Origin: Deltaproteobacteria bacterium
Lineage (GTDB): Bacteria; Myxococcota_A; UBA9160; SZUA-336
Reading direction: 5' to 3'
Assembly: GCA_019311115.1 (NCBI GenBank)
Contig: JAFDDB010000022.1
Location: 1-34,050 of the forward strand
DNA: 34,050 nt
The translations under genes were made by a program, and so were the position numbers. A model generated the notes under the pieces. It was not told the origin of the DNA. It made no database searches and saw only the letters and a program-made list of their open reading frames with translations. Shown in pieces: positions 21,004 to 32,666 of this stretch; position 1 is the stretch's first letter, and each line of letters begins with the position of its first letter.

Positions 21004-21468
21004 GTGAGCGCCGTGGTCGTACAGGTCGCGCGGGTGCGCGGAGAGCGCGATGCCGACATCCCGCTGCCCAGCCCGGCCACGCCCGGCAGCGCCGGATCGG
21101 ACCTGCGGGCCGCCATCGAGAAGGAGCTCGTGATCGCTCCGGACGAGCGCGTCGCCGTGCCCACCGGAATCGCGATCGCGCTTCCGCCGGGCTACGAGGG
21201 CCAGGTGCGCTCGCGGAGCGGCCTGGCGCTGCGCCACGGCATCACCCTGCCGAACGCGCCGGGGACCATCGACGCGGACTACCGGGGCGAGGTGCACGTC
21301 ATCCTCCAGAACCTGGGTGATGCGCCCTTCACCGTGCAGAGGGGCGACCGAATCGCACAGCTCGTGGTCGCGCCCGTCGCGCGCGTCGAGTGGACCGAGG
21401 TCGAAGACGGCAAGGCCCTGGGAGCCACCGAGCGCGGCGACGGTGGCTTCGGCCACTCGGGCCGTTGA
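21004..21468 (+). CDS. dut: dUTP diphosphatase (GTG start)
   Basis: Motifs [58 protein letters not shown]. Confidence 0.96.
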   Translation: MSAVVVQVARVRGERDADIPLPSPATPGSAGSDLRAAIEKELVIAPDERVAVPTGIAIALPPGYEGQVRSRSGLALRHGITLPNAPGTIDADYRGEVHVILQNLGDAPFTVQRGDRIAQLVVAPVARVEWTEVEDGKALGATERGDGGFGHSGR

Positions 21469-21508
21469 GCGGCTCGACCCCCGGAGCTAGGGTGGTGGAG
21501 GAGCAGTG

Positions 21509-22579
21509 ATGGAGTCGACCCCCGAAGACACCCTCGACCCTACCGGGCCTGCCGCGGAAGCCGGGGCGGATGCCGGGGCGGAAGCCGGCACGGATACCGC
21601 GGCGGAGCCCGTGCAGGCAGACGGACAGGTCCACCCGAGGAGCCCGACGCCGGTCGAGCCCAAGCCGCCAAGGCGGTCCTGGGCGCCCAGCAACCTGACG
21701 CTGCGGCTGCTCACGGCGGCCGTGCTGATTCCACCGGTCATCTGGGTCTGCTACGAGGGCGGGCTGACGTTCGTGGCGGTGATCATCGCGATCAACTGCG
21801 TGGCCGTGAACGAGTTCTACAACTTCATCAGCGAGAAGGGCGCCAACCCGCAGCGCCTGCTCGGCACGCTCGGCGTTGCCGTCATCCCGCTCATCATCTA
21901 CCTGGGCGACGCGTTCCTGGCCACGAGCTTCCTGACCGCCGTCCTGCTCACCACGATGGTCCTGCAGCTCACCAAGCGCGAGATGCGCGAGGCCATCTCG
22001 AGCGTGTCGGCCACCTTCTTCGGCGTGTTCTACGTGGGCTGGCTGCTGTCGCACGCGGTCTCGATCCGCTTCATCTACGACTTCCTGGTGCGCCGCTATC
22101 CGGGCCAGGCCGAGTCGCTGATCGCGCCCGAGGTCGGCTTCTTCTTCATGATCCTCTGCCTGGTGTCGGCGCTGGGCTGCGACGTGGCGGCCTACTTCGT
22201 GGGGCGCGCCTTCGGACGCCACCGCCTGGCTCCCGTGATCAGCCCGAGCAAGAGCGTCGAGGGCGCGATCGGGGGCGTCGTGATCGCCGGCGGGTTCGGC
22301 GTGGTGACCAAGCTCGTCTTCGACAACTTCGTGCCGGGCCACCTGTCGGCCCACTTCGGCATCGGCGCGGCGGCTGCGTTCGGCGTGGCGCTGGCGGCGG
22401 TGGGGATCCTGGGCGACCTGGTCGAGTCCGCGCTCAAGCGCGACGCACAGCTCAAGGACGCGGGCCGGCTGCTGCCCGGCGTCGGGGGCGTGCTCGATCG
22501 CATTGACTCCGCGCTGCTGGCATTCCCGGTCATGTACTACCTGCTGCTCGCCTACTACTACTTCCGCTTCTCGACGTGA
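21509..22579 (+). CDS. cdsA: Phosphatidate cytidylyltransferase with acidic/Ala-rich N-terminal extension
   Basis: Multiple TM segments and CDP-diglyceride synthetase signature region SPSKSVEGAIGGVVIAG...ILGDLVESALKRDAQLKDAGRLLPGVGGVLDRIDS. Confidence 0.93.
   Translation: MESTPEDTLDPTGPAAEAGADAGAEAGTDTAAEPVQADGQVHPRSPTPVEPKPPRRSWAPSNLTLRLLTAAVLIPPVIWVCYEGGLTFVAVIIAINCVAVNEFYNFISEKGANPQRLLGTLGVAVIPLIIYLGDAFLATSFLTAVLLTTMVLQLTKREMREAISSVSATFFGVFYVGWLLSHAVSIRFIYDFLVRRYPGQAESLIAPEVGFFFMILCLVSALGCDVAAYFVGRAFGRHRLAPVISPSKSVEGAIGGVVIAGGFGVVTKLVFDNFVPGHLSAHFGIGAAAAFGVALAAVGILGDLVESALKRDAQLKDAGRLLPGVGGVLDRIDSALLAFPVMYYLLLAYYYFRFST
21560..21595. repeat. 12-bp in-frame tandem repeat (3 imperfect units) in cdsA 5' coding region
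   Basis: gccggggcggat / gccggggcggaa / gccggcacggat encoding AGADAGAEAGTD. Confidence 0.6.
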
Positions 22580-22589
22580 GGGCACCGGC

Positions 22590-23894
22590 TTGATCCCCCG
22601 TTACACGCGGCCCGAGATGGCCGAGATCTGGACCGACGAGAACCGTTACGCGCTGTGGACGCGCGTCGAGATCGCCGTCTGCCGCGCGCTGGCGGCTCGC
22701 GGCGAGATCCCGCGCGAGGCCTTCGAGACCATCGAGTCGCGGGCCCGGGTCGACGCGGCGCGCGTGCTCGAGATCGAGGCGGTCGTCCACCACGACGTGA
22801 ACGCGTACCTGGACGCGCTGGCCGAAGAGGTCGGTCCCGCGTCGCGCTACGTCCACCTGGGGCTCACGTCGTCCGACGTGCTCGACACCGCCCTGGCCAT
22901 GCAGCTTCGCGACGCGTCCGGGCTCATCTTGGCCGAGCTCGATCGCGTGCTCGACGTGCTGCGCCGTCGCGCGCTCGAGCACCGCGACACCGTCTGCGTG
23001 GGACGGACGCACGGTATCTTCGCCGAGCCGACGACCTTCGGCTTGAAGCTGCTCTACGCCTGGGACGAGATGTCGCGCAACCGGGAGCGGCTGACGCGCG
23101 CCCGCGACGCGGTGGCCGTGGGCAAGGCCTCTGGGGCGGTCGGCACGTTCGCGCACCTGTCGCCCGACATCGAGGAAGAGGCCATGGCCGAGCTCGGCCT
23201 GGCCGCCGCGCGCGTGTCGACGCAGATCGTTCCGCGCGACCGGCACGCCGAGTTCTTCTCCGCCATGGCGCAGACGGCGTCGTCGATCGAGCGCCTCGCC
23301 ATCGAGATGCGCCACCTGGCGCGCAGCGAGGTCGGCGAGGTGCAGGAGTACTTTGGCGCGGGCCAGAAGGGCAGCTCGGCCATGCCGCACAAGCGCAACC
23401 CCTGGCGCTTCGAGACGCTCACCGGGCTCGCGCGCGTGATGCGTGGCTACGCGCAGTCCGCCATGGAGAACCAGGGCCTCTGGCACGAGCGCGACATCTC
23501 GAACAGCTCGGTCGAGCGCGTGATCTGTCCCGACGCCTGTGCGGTGCTGCACTTCATGCTGCACCGCCTGGCCGGCCTCGTCGAAGGCCTCGAGGTCTTC
23601 CCGGAGCGCATGCGCCAGAACCTGGACTCGTCGCGCGGCCTGGTCTTCTCGGGCTCGGTGCTGCTGGCGCTGGCGCGGCACGGGCTGACGCGCCAGCAGG
23701 CCTACACGCTGGTCCAGCGCCACGCGCTCGCGACCTGGGACGAGGGCGGGCACCTCTACGACCGCATCAGCGCGGACGAGGAGATCACCAAGGTCCTCTC
23801 CGCCGACGAGCTGACCTCCTGCTTCGACCTGGGGCGGCAGCTCGGCAACGTGGGACGGATCTTCGAACGCGTTCTCGTGGAGGAAGGGTCATGA
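22590..23894 (+). CDS. purB: Adenylosuccinate lyase (TTG start)
   Basis: MIPRYTRPEMAEIWTDENRYALWTRVE...; HLGLTSSDVLDTA; GRTHGIFAEPTTFGLK; signature GSSAMPHKRNP. Confidence 0.96.
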   Translation: MIPRYTRPEMAEIWTDENRYALWTRVEIAVCRALAARGEIPREAFETIESRARVDAARVLEIEAVVHHDVNAYLDALAEEVGPASRYVHLGLTSSDVLDTALAMQLRDASGLILAELDRVLDVLRRRALEHRDTVCVGRTHGIFAEPTTFGLKLLYAWDEMSRNRERLTRARDAVAVGKASGAVGTFAHLSPDIEEEAMAELGLAAARVSTQIVPRDRHAEFFSAMAQTASSIERLAIEMRHLARSEVGEVQEYFGAGQKGSSAMPHKRNPWRFETLTGLARVMRGYAQSAMENQGLWHERDISNSSVERVICPDACAVLHFMLHRLAGLVEGLEVFPERMRQNLDSSRGLVFSGSVLLALARHGLTRQQAYTLVQRHALATWDEGGHLYDRISADEEITKVLSADELTSCFDLGRQLGNVGRIFERVLVEEGS

Positions 23895-24139
23895 GGGTCC
23901 GGGTACTGGTGACGCCGAAGCAGGGGGTGCTCGACCCGAGTGGCCGCGCGACGCAGCGTGCGCTGCGGGAGCTGGGCTACGACGCGGTGAGCGACGTGCG
24001 CACCGGCCAAGTGATCCAGCTGGAGATCGCCACGTCCGACGCCGACGAGGCTCGCCGCCTGGCGGGCGAGATGTGCGAGAAGCTGCTCGCCAACCCGGTG
24101 ATCGAGAGCTACGAGATCGAGCTCGCCTCCGACGACTGA
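23891..24139 (+). CDS. purS: Phosphoribosylformylglycinamidine synthase subunit PurS
   Basis: MRVRVLVTPKQGVLDPSGRATQRALRELGYDAVSDVRTGQVIQLEI...CEKLLANPVIESYEIEL; ATGA overlap with purB. Confidence 0.95.
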   Translation: MRVRVLVTPKQGVLDPSGRATQRALRELGYDAVSDVRTGQVIQLEIATSDADEARRLAGEMCEKLLANPVIESYEIELASDD

Positions 24140-24156
24140 GCCGGCCCGCGGCCGGC
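24140..24156. repeat. Perfect GC hairpin between convergent purS and uxs-like gene (GCCGGCC-CGC-GGCCGGC)
   Basis: 7-bp perfect stem with 3-nt loop immediately after purS stop; possible intrinsic/bidirectional termination element, but no T-tract. Confidence 0.45.
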
Positions 24157-24169
24157 CCGCGCGTCAGTC

Positions 24170-25105
<936 letters not shown>

Positions 25106-25189
25106 AGACCCGCTCCTGTGCAGGGGGCGAGCCCGAACCCTAGCAAACCCCGGGCGCGCGGCTGGCCGCGCCGTCGGAGGCCTCGCGCG

Positions 25190-25219
25190 TTGACACCGGG
25201 CGTACCGAATCGGCACACT
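25190..25219 (+). promoter_or_regulatory. Candidate promoter for purQLF (perfect -35 TTGACA, N18, CACACT)
   Basis: TTGACA at 25190-25195, CACACT at 25214-25219, in the divergent uxs/purQ spacer. Confidence 0.45.
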
Positions 25220-25242
25220 CCGCGCGCCAGCGATGGTCAGGG

Positions 25243-25959
25243 GTGCATTTGGTTCCTCCCTCGGAAGCAGCGGACCGTTCTCCGGCTCGCATCGGCGTCG
25301 TCGTGTTCCCGGGGTCGAATGACGACCGGGACCTGGCGCACGCCTTCACGCTGCTCGGGGCCTGCGTCGAGATGGTCTGGCACAAGGACGCCCGCCTGCC
25401 CGAGGGGCTCTGCGGCCTGGGCGTTCCCGGCGGCTTCTCGTACGGTGACTACCTGCGGGCGGGCGCCATGGCGCGGTTCTCGCCCGTGATGGCGGCGGCC
25501 GAGGGCTTCGCCCGCTCGGGCGGCCCCGTGATCGGCATCTGCAACGGGTTCCAGGTGCTGTGCGAGATGCACCTGCTTCCCGGGGCGCTGGTGCGCAACC
25601 GGGACCTGCGTTTCGTGTGCAAGGACGTCGACGTCGAGGCCGCCGACACGGGGCTTTTCGCGGATGGCCTGGAGCCCGGCCGGAAGCTGCGGCTGCCCAT
25701 CAAGCACGGCGAGGGCGCCTACGTGCCCGACCCGGCCCGCCCGCCGCGCGTGGCCTTCCGCTACGCCGGCGAGAACCCGAACGGCAGCGTGGACGGCATC
25801 GCGGGCGTCGTGAACGAGGCGGGCAACGTGATGGGCCTGATGCCCCACCCTGAGCACGCCGTGGACGCGGCCCTCGGGGGGACCGAGGGCGCCGTGGTGC
25901 TGCGGACCTTCCTGGCGGCCTGCCAGCGCTTCAGGTCTGGCCACGGGCAGGACGCGTGA
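25243..25959 (+). CDS. purQ: Phosphoribosylformylglycinamidine synthase subunit PurQ (glutaminase)
   Basis: [20 protein letters not shown]; nucleophile elbow [22 protein letters not shown]. Confidence 0.96.
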   Translation: MHLVPPSEAADRSPARIGVVVFPGSNDDRDLAHAFTLLGACVEMVWHKDARLPEGLCGLGVPGGFSYGDYLRAGAMARFSPVMAAAEGFARSGGPVIGICNGFQVLCEMHLLPGALVRNRDLRFVCKDVDVEAADTGLFADGLEPGRKLRLPIKHGEGAYVPDPARPPRVAFRYAGENPNGSVDGIAGVVNEAGNVMGLMPHPEHAVDAALGGTEGAVVLRTFLAACQRFRSGHGQDA

Positions 25960-28169
25960 GCGATCCAGTCGTCGATCGCGCGCTGGCCCACGAGCACGGG
26001 CTCAGCGACGAGGAGTGGGAGCGGATCCTCGACATCCTGGGCCGCGCGCCGACCTACCCCGAGCTCGGCGTCTTCTCGGTGATGTGGTCCGAGCACTGCT
26101 CCTACAAGTCCAGCAAGACGCTGCTCCAGACGCTGCCCACCGAGGCGCCGTGGGTGGTCGAGGGGCCCGGCGAGAACGCCGGCGCGGTCGACGTGGGAGA
26201 CGGCCTGGCGGCGGTCTTCAAGATCGAGAGTCACAACCACCCGTCCTACGTGGAACCGCACGCGGGCGCCGCGACCGGGGTCGGCGGCATCCTGCGCGAC
26301 ATCTTCACCATGGGCGCGCGGCCGCTCGCCAGCCTGAACTCGCTCCGCTTCGGGCCGCTCGACGATCCCCACCAGCGCTTCCTGGTGCGGGGGGTCGTGG
26401 CAGGCATCGCCGACTATGGCAACTGCTTCGGCTGCGCCACCGTCGGCGGCGAGGTGACCTTCCACCCGCGCTACCGCGCGAACATCCTGGTGAACGCGAT
26501 GAACGTGGGGATCGCCCAGATCGACGGCATCTTCCGCGCCAAGGCGACCGGGCTCGGCAACCCCGTGATCTACGTCGGCTCGCGCACCGGCCGCGACGGC
26601 ATCCACGGCGCCAGCCTGCTGGCGTCGAGCGAGTTCGACGAGCACACCGAGGAGATGCGGCCCACCGTGCAGGTCGGTGATCCCTTCACCGAGAAGCTGC
26701 TGCTCGAGGCCTGTCTCGAGGCCTTCCAGACCGGTGCGATCGTCGGCATCCAGGACATGGGCGCCGCGGGGCTCACCTGCTCGAGCTTCGAGATGGCGGC
26801 GGCGGCCGGCACCGGCATCGAGATGCACCTGGACCGCGTCCCGCAGCGCGAAGAGGGCCTGACGCCCTACGAGTTGCTGCTCTCCGAGTCCCAGGAGCGC
26901 ATGCTGCTCGTCGCCGAGAAGGGCCGCGAGGCCGAGCTCGCGCGGATCTTCGACAAGTGGGACGTGGACTTCGCCGTGGTCGGCGAGGTGACGAACGACG
27001 GCTGCATGACGGTCTACTGGAAGGGCGAGCCCGTCGTCGCGATCCCGATCGATCCGGTCTCGAAGAACTCGCCGGTCTACGAGCGGCCACGGCACGCGCC
27101 GGCCGACCTGGCCGAGCGCCAGAAGCTCGACCTGACCGAGCTCGACCCGCCCGCCGACCTGTCCGCCGTGCTGCTCGACATGCTGGCGTCGCCCAACCTG
27201 TGCTCGCGCCGCTGGGTCTACGAGCAGTACGACCAGCTGGTCCAGTCCGCGACGGTGATCCGGCCGGGCGGCGACGCCGCCGTCGTGCGCATTCCGGGTA
27301 CGCGGCGCGCGCTCGCGCTGTCGACCGACTGCAACCCGCGCTACTGCTCGCTCGACCCGTACCTGGGCGCCATGCACGCCGTGGCCGAGGCGGCCCGAAA
27401 CGTTGCCGTGACCGGTGCGCGGCCGCTGGCGGTCACCAACTGCCTGAACTTCGGCAGCCCCGAGCGCCCGGAGTCGATGTGGGAGTTCGCCGAGTCCGTG
27501 CGCGGCATGGCCGACGCCTGCCGCCTGCTCGAGACGCCGGTCGTGTCGGGCAACGTCAGCTTCTACAACGAGACGTCGGGGGAGGGCGCCATCCTGCCGA
27601 CTCCGACCATCGGCATGCTCGGCCTGGTCGACGACCTCGACCACGTCCTGCGCGCGGAGTTCCAGGGCCCCGGCGACGCGATCGTGCTGCTCGGCGAGAC
27701 CTTCGACGAGATCGGCGGCAGTGAGTACCTGTCGGTGCACTACGGGCTGGAGCGCGGGTCGCCTCCTCGCCTCGACCTGCCGGCGGAGCGGCAACTCCAC
27801 ACCTTGCTTCGGACCGCCGCCGGCGAAAGCCTGCTTCGATCCGCCCACGACCTGTCCGACGGGGGGCTGGCGACGGCCGTAGCGGAGTGTGCGATCGTGT
27901 CGGGCACGGGCTGTGACCTGGGGCCGATCCCCGCGGGCCGCCGGCCGGACCTGTGGCTCTTCAGCGAGTCGGCGACGCGCGCTCTCGTGACCTGCGCAGA
28001 GGCCGACCTGGAGGCGCTGCTGGCGCTGGCGTCCCGGCTGGGCGTCCCTGCCGAGCGCGCAGGGCGCACGGGCGGTGACCGGATCCGCATCGGGGACGCG
28101 ATCGACGTGGCACTGGGCGAGGCCGAGGCTGCCTGGGCCGATACGTTGCCGGAGAGCATGGACGCATGA
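25956..28169 (+). CDS. purL: Phosphoribosylformylglycinamidine synthase subunit PurL (small type)
   Basis: [54 protein letters not shown] overlap with purQ. Confidence 0.97.
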   Translation: MSDPVVDRALAHEHGLSDEEWERILDILGRAPTYPELGVFSVMWSEHCSYKSSKTLLQTLPTEAPWVVEGPGENAGAVDVGDGLAAVFKIESHNHPSYVEPHAGAATGVGGILRDIFTMGARPLASLNSLRFGPLDDPHQRFLVRGVVAGIADYGNCFGCATVGGEVTFHPRYRANILVNAMNVGIAQIDGIFRAKATGLGNPVIYVGSRTGRDGIHGASLLASSEFDEHTEEMRPTVQVGDPFTEKLLLEACLEAFQTGAIVGIQDMGAAGLTCSSFEMAAAAGTGIEMHLDRVPQREEGLTPYELLLSESQERMLLVAEKGREAELARIFDKWDVDFAVVGEVTNDGCMTVYWKGEPVVAIPIDPVSKNSPVYERPRHAPADLAERQKLDLTELDPPADLSAVLLDMLASPNLCSRRWVYEQYDQLVQSATVIRPGGDAAVVRIPGTRRALALSTDCNPRYCSLDPYLGAMHAVAEAARNVAVTGARPLAVTNCLNFGSPERPESMWEFAESVRGMADACRLLETPVVSGNVSFYNETSGEGAILPTPTIGMLGLVDDLDHVLRAEFQGPGDAIVLLGETFDEIGGSEYLSVHYGLERGSPPRLDLPAERQLHTLLRTAAGESLLRSAHDLSDGGLATAVAECAIVSGTGCDLGPIPAGRRPDLWLFSESATRALVTCAEADLEALLALASRLGVPAERAGRTGGDRIRIGDAIDVALGEAEAAWADTLPESMDA

Positions 28170-29629
28170 ACAATCACTGGCTCCAGGACCCGGACGACCG
28201 CTTCCACGAGGAGTGCGGGGTCGTCGGCATCGCGGGCCACGCCGAGGCGTCGAACCTGGCCTACCTGGCGCTCTACGCGCTGCAGCACCGCGGCAAGGAG
28301 TCGTGCGGCATCGCCACGCGCGACGGCAAGCGGGTTCACGTGCACAAAGGCATGGGGCTGGTCGCGGACTGCTTCGAGCAGGCGACGCTCGAGAGCCTGC
28401 CCGGCCGGCACGCCATCGGCCACGTGCGCTACTCGACGGCGGGGTCGAGCGCGCTGCGCGACGCGCAGCCCTTCCTGGCCAGCAGCGGCAGCATCGACAT
28501 CGCCGTGGCGCACAACGGCAACCTGACCAACGCCCTGGCCATTCGCGGCGAGCTCGAGGGCTACGGCTCGATCTTCCAGTCCATGGGAGACTCCGAGGTC
28601 TTCGTCCACCTGTACGCGCGAGCGCGGGGCAGCGTCGAGGACCGCGTCAGCGACGTGCTGTCGAGGGTGCGCGGGGCCTACTCGCTGGTGATGATGGTGG
28701 ACGACGTGCTGGTCGCCGCGCGCGATCCGCACGGCTTCCGGCCGCTGTCGCTCGGCCGCCTGGACGGGGCCTGGGTGGTGGCCAGCGAGAGCTGCGCCTT
28801 CGACCTGATCGGCGCCGAGTTCGAGCGCGACGTGGAGCCCGGCGAGGTGGTCACGATCCGACGCGGGCGCCTGAAGACGATGCAGCCGCTGCCGAAGACG
28901 TCCGAGCGCTTCTGCGTCTTCGAGCACATCTACTTTTCGCGGCCCGACTCGGTCGTCTACGGCGCGGGCGTCTACCACGTGCGCAAGCAGTTGGGCCGCG
29001 CTCTCGCCGCCGAGCATCCGGTCGAGGCCGACCTGGTGGTGCCGGTGCTCGACTCGGGTGCGGTCGCGGCGCTCGGTTACGCCGACGCCTCGGGCATTCC
29101 TTACGAGCCCGCGCTCATGCGCAACCACTACGTGGGGCGGACCTTCATCGAGCCCGAGCAGTCCATCCGGCTCTTCGGCGCCAAGGTCAAGCACAACCCG
29201 ATCCGCTCGGTCGTGCAGGGCAAGCGGCTGGTCGTGGTCGATGACTCGATCGTCCGGGGCACCACGCTCGACAAGCTCACGACGCTGTTCCGTTCCGCGG
29301 GCGCGCGCGAGGTGCACGTCCGGGTGAGCGCGCCGCCGAGCACGGGCCCCTGCTACTACGGCGTCGACACGCCGAGCTACGCGGAGCTGATCGCCGCGAA
29401 CCACACCGTCGAGGAGATGCGCGAGATGATGGGGCCGGACAGCCTGGCGTTCCTGTCGCTCGACGCGCTCCGCGAGGTCGAGGCCTCGATGAAGCATGGC
29501 TTCTGCGACGCGTGCTTCTCGGGCGACTACCCTGTGCCCGTCGCCGCGGAGGACACCGATCGCGCCCAGCTTCCGCTCTTCCGCTCCGACGCGTCGGGTG
29601 GCTCTCCGGGCGCGTCGGACGACGAATAG
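28166..29629 (+). CDS. purF: Amidophosphoribosyltransferase (B. subtilis-like, Fe-S/propeptide type)
   Basis: [12 protein letters not shown] with Cys17 after short propeptide; [17 protein letters not shown] loop [14 protein letters not shown]; Cys at [13 protein letters not shown] and [12 protein letters not shown]. Confidence 0.96.
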   Translation: MNNHWLQDPDDRFHEECGVVGIAGHAEASNLAYLALYALQHRGKESCGIATRDGKRVHVHKGMGLVADCFEQATLESLPGRHAIGHVRYSTAGSSALRDAQPFLASSGSIDIAVAHNGNLTNALAIRGELEGYGSIFQSMGDSEVFVHLYARARGSVEDRVSDVLSRVRGAYSLVMMVDDVLVAARDPHGFRPLSLGRLDGAWVVASESCAFDLIGAEFERDVEPGEVVTIRRGRLKTMQPLPKTSERFCVFEHIYFSRPDSVVYGAGVYHVRKQLGRALAAEHPVEADLVVPVLDSGAVAALGYADASGIPYEPALMRNHYVGRTFIEPEQSIRLFGAKVKHNPIRSVVQGKRLVVVDDSIVRGTTLDKLTTLFRSAGAREVHVRVSAPPSTGPCYYGVDTPSYAELIAANHTVEEMREMMGPDSLAFLSLDALREVEASMKHGFCDACFSGDYPVPVAAEDTDRAQLPLFRSDASGGSPGASDDE

Positions 29630-29638
29630 GGCGCTCTG

Positions 29639-30199
29639 GTGAAGGTCGAGCCGACGCGCCTGCCCGGAGTCCTGCTGATCGAGCCCGAGGTGTTCGGCGA
29701 CGCGCGCGGCTTCTTCATGGAGACCTTCCGGCAGTCGCGCTACCGCGAGGCGGGCATCTCCGCCACGTTCGTCCAGGACAACCTGTCGTTCTCGCAGCAC
29801 GGCGTGCTGCGGGGCTTGCACCTGCAGTCCCCTTCGCTGCAGGCCAAGCTGGTGCAGGTCCTCCAGGGATCGGTCTTCGACGTGGCGGTCGACGTTCGGC
29901 GCGGCTCGCCGTGCTTCGGCCGCTGGTTCGGCACCGAACTCTCGGCCGACAACAAGCGCCAGCTCTTCATCCCCGAGGGCTTCGCCCACGGCTTCTGCGT
30001 GACCAGCGACGCCGCGCTCTTCGCCTACAAGTGCTCGGGAGACTACGCCCCAGACGAGCAGGTCTCGGTGCTCTGGAACGATCCGGCCATCGACGTCGAC
30101 TGGCCGGTCGAGGACCCCGTGCTCGCCGACAAAGACCGCGTCGCGCCGCTGCTCGCAGAGGTCGAGCCGTCGCGCCTTCCGGAGTACGACGGTGACTGA
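29639..30199 (+). CDS. rfbC: dTDP-4-dehydrorhamnose 3,5-epimerase-like (GTG start)
   Basis: [31 protein letters not shown]...[20 protein letters not shown]...[11 protein letters not shown]. Confidence 0.93.
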   Translation: MKVEPTRLPGVLLIEPEVFGDARGFFMETFRQSRYREAGISATFVQDNLSFSQHGVLRGLHLQSPSLQAKLVQVLQGSVFDVAVDVRRGSPCFGRWFGTELSADNKRQLFIPEGFAHGFCVTSDAALFAYKCSGDYAPDEQVSVLWNDPAIDVDWPVEDPVLADKDRVAPLLAEVEPSRLPEYDGD

Positions 30200-30893
30200 A
30201 CGCGCGCCCGAGCTGACCGTCGTCATCCCGGTCTTCAACGAGGTGTCGACGGTCGAGGCCCTGATCGAAGAGGTCGAGGCCGCGGCGCCTTCGGCCGAGA
30301 TCGTGGTGGTCGACGACGGCTCGACCGACGGCACGGCGGCCACGCTCGAGAAGTTGGCCGAGGACGGCCGGATCCGCCTGCACGCGCACGTCAGCAACCG
30401 TGGCAAGGGGGCAGCGCTGCGCACCGGCTTCGCCGAGGCGACGGGGGACTTCGTGATCGTGCAGGACGCCGACCTGGAGTACGACCCGCGCGAGTACCCG
30501 AAGCTGCTGGCTCCCCTCGAGGCGGGCAAGGCCGACGTGGTCTACGGATCCCGCTTCGTCGGCGGTGACTCGCACCGGGTCCTGTACTTCTGGCACTACG
30601 TCGCGAACCGAAGCATCACGCTGCTCTCGAACATGCTGACGGACCTGAACCTGTCCGACATCGAGACCTGCTACAAGGCGTTCCGCCGTGAAGTGATCCA
30701 GGCGATTCCGATCGAAGAGGACCGCTTCGGCGTCGAGCCCGAGATCACCGCAAAGGTCGCGCGCATGGGCTGCCGCGTCTACGAGGTCGGCATCAGCTAC
30801 AGCGGCCGCACCTACGAAGAGGGCAAGAAGATCGGCTGGCGCGACGGCATTCGCGCCATCTGGTGCATCCTCAAGTACAACCTGCGCCGCTAG
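30192..30893 (+). CDS. GT2-family glycosyltransferase (dolichol-phosphate-mannose-synthase-like)
   Basis: [74 protein letters not shown]; no obvious C-terminal TM tail. Confidence 0.93.
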   Translation: MTERAPELTVVIPVFNEVSTVEALIEEVEAAAPSAEIVVVDDGSTDGTAATLEKLAEDGRIRLHAHVSNRGKGAALRTGFAEATGDFVIVQDADLEYDPREYPKLLAPLEAGKADVVYGSRFVGGDSHRVLYFWHYVANRSITLLSNMLTDLNLSDIETCYKAFRREVIQAIPIEEDRFGVEPEITAKVARMGCRVYEVGISYSGRTYEEGKKIGWRDGIRAIWCILKYNLRR

Positions 30894-30904
30894 TCTCCCG
30901 GCCG

Positions 30905-32506
30905 TCAGCCCCCGGGCGGGGCGTCGCGGACCAGGTCGGTGTCGACGGCTTCTGCCGTCATCTCGGCGTGGTCGGGCGTGTAGTGGAGGCCGCGGCTCTC
31001 GCGGCGCGCGCTGGCGCTGCGCACGATCAGTTCGGCCACCGTGGCCAGGTTGCGCAGTTCCACCAGGTCGGGCGTCAGCTTGAAGTCCCAGTAGTAGGTC
31101 CCGATCTCGCGCTGCAGCATCTCGATGCGCCGCGTGGCGCGTGCCAGCCGCTTGTCGGTGCGCACGATGCCGACGTAGTTCCACATGAGCCGGCGGATCT
31201 CGTCCCAGTTGGCGTTCACGAGCACGGCCTCGGTCGGGTCGGCGGCGCCGGCGGGATCCCAGTCGGGGATCGCCGGGGAGGGCTCGATCCCCTCGGCAAA
31301 GCGCTGCGCTGCGCGCTCCGCCGCCGCTTCGGCGAAGACCACGCCCTCGAGCAGTGAGTTCGAGGCCAGCCGGTTCGCGCCGTGCAGTCCCGTGCAGGTG
31401 ACCTCGCCGGCGGCAAAGAGGTTGGCGATGCTCGTCTCGCCGGCCTTGTCGGTGCGCACTCCGCCGCAGGAGTAGTGTGCGGCGGGCACGACCGGCACGG
31501 GCTGCTTCGCCATGTCGATGCCGAAGGACGCGCAGGTGGCCGAGATGTTCGGGAAGCGCCCGCGGATGAAGCCCGGGTCCATGGCCGTGCAGTCCAGGTA
31601 GACGCAGTCGTCGCCCGAGCGCTTGAGCTCGAAGTCGATCGCGCGCGCGACCACGTCGCGGGGCGCCAGGTCGGCGCGCTCGTCGTGCTCGCGCATGAAC
31701 GCCACGCCGTCGGCGCGCCGCAGCACGGCGCCCTCGCCGCGAACCGCCTCGCTGATCAGGAACGACCGCGCGTCGGGGTGGTAGAGGCAGGTCGGGTGGA
31801 ACTGGATGAACTCCATGTTCGAGATGGTGGCGCCGGCGCGGTACGCCATGGCGATGCCGTCGCCCGAGGCGATCTCGGGGTTGCTCGTGTACAGGTAGAC
31901 CTTGCCGCAGCCGCCGGTGGCGAGCAGCACGACGGGAGCCTCGAAGGTCGACACCTCGCCGCTCTCGGCGTCCAGCACGTAGGCGCCGGCGATGCGGGGC
32001 GGGCCGGGCAGTCCGAGCCGTTCGGTCGTGACCAGGTCCACGCCGAGCCAGTTGGGGAGCACGCGGATCGAAGGGTGGCGCTCGACGCGCTCGAGCAGCA
32101 CCTGCTCGATCTCCTTGCCCGTGAAGTCCGCCGCGTGCAGCACGCGCCGCTGCGAGTGTCCGCCCTCGCGTCCCAGGTCGTAGCCTCCGGGCCGCTCGGC
32201 GCGGTCGAAGCGCACGCCCAGGTCGACCAGCCTGCGCACGGCCGCCGGGCCGCGCTCGATCACGAAGCGCACGACGTCCTCGTGACAGAGTCCCGCGCCG
32301 GCCACGAGCGTGTCGCGGACGTGGTCCTCGAACGAGTCCTCGGGCGAGGTCACGGCCGCGATCCCGCCCTGCGCGTAGTTGGTGGCGGACTCGGCGCTGC
32401 CCTTCTTGGTCACGACGACGACCGGGCCGGACTCCGCCGCGCGGAGCGCGAAGCTCAATCCGGCGATGCCGCTGCCGAGCACGAGGAAGTCGCTGCGGGC
32501 GCGCAT
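30905..32506 (-). CDS. nadB: L-aspartate oxidase
   Basis: MRARSDFLVLGSGIAGLSFALRAAESGPVVVVTKKGSAESATNYAQGGIAAV; HSQRRVLHAADFTGKEIE; HYSCGGVRTDKAGETSIANLFAAGEVTCTGLHGANRLASNSLLEG. Confidence 0.95.
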   Translation of the reverse strand: MRARSDFLVLGSGIAGLSFALRAAESGPVVVVTKKGSAESATNYAQGGIAAVTSPEDSFEDHVRDTLVAGAGLCHEDVVRFVIERGPAAVRRLVDLGVRFDRAERPGGYDLGREGGHSQRRVLHAADFTGKEIEQVLLERVERHPSIRVLPNWLGVDLVTTERLGLPGPPRIAGAYVLDAESGEVSTFEAPVVLLATGGCGKVYLYTSNPEIASGDGIAMAYRAGATISNMEFIQFHPTCLYHPDARSFLISEAVRGEGAVLRRADGVAFMREHDERADLAPRDVVARAIDFELKRSGDDCVYLDCTAMDPGFIRGRFPNISATCASFGIDMAKQPVPVVPAAHYSCGGVRTDKAGETSIANLFAAGEVTCTGLHGANRLASNSLLEGVVFAEAAAERAAQRFAEGIEPSPAIPDWDPAGAADPTEAVLVNANWDEIRRLMWNYVGIVRTDKRLARATRRIEMLQREIGTYYWDFKLTPDLVELRNLATVAELIVRSASARRESRGLHYTPDHAEMTAEAVDTDLVRDAPPGG

Positions 32507-32514
32507 TTGGCTGC

Positions 32515-32520
32515 ATTCTA
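32515..32520 (-). promoter_or_regulatory. Candidate -10 element (TAGAAT) for nadB, 8 nt upstream of ATG
   Basis: Minus strand ...CGGCAGATAGAATGCAGCCAAATGCGC; spacing suggests a leaderless transcript; no good -35 seen. Confidence 0.35.
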
Positions 32521-32666
32521 TCTGCCGACCCCGGGGCAGGCCAGCACGGGAGCGCAGGTCACAGGCAGGCGGGCTTCTGCGGTGCGCAACTCGCTGCGGA
32601 ACCCGCCGCCGCGTCCTGTGGTGACTCAACCGCTAGAGAGCGACTTCCGATGAGTGGAAGAGGCCC

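Noticed and set aside
25761-27848. 695-aa minus-strand ORF
   Set aside because: Antisense to purL; mirror-frame artefact.
27740-30529. 929-aa minus-strand ORF spanning purL, purF, rfbC and the GT2 start
   Set aside because: Antisense to four confidently assigned genes; Val/His/Asp/Leu/Arg-rich mirror translation with no family signature.
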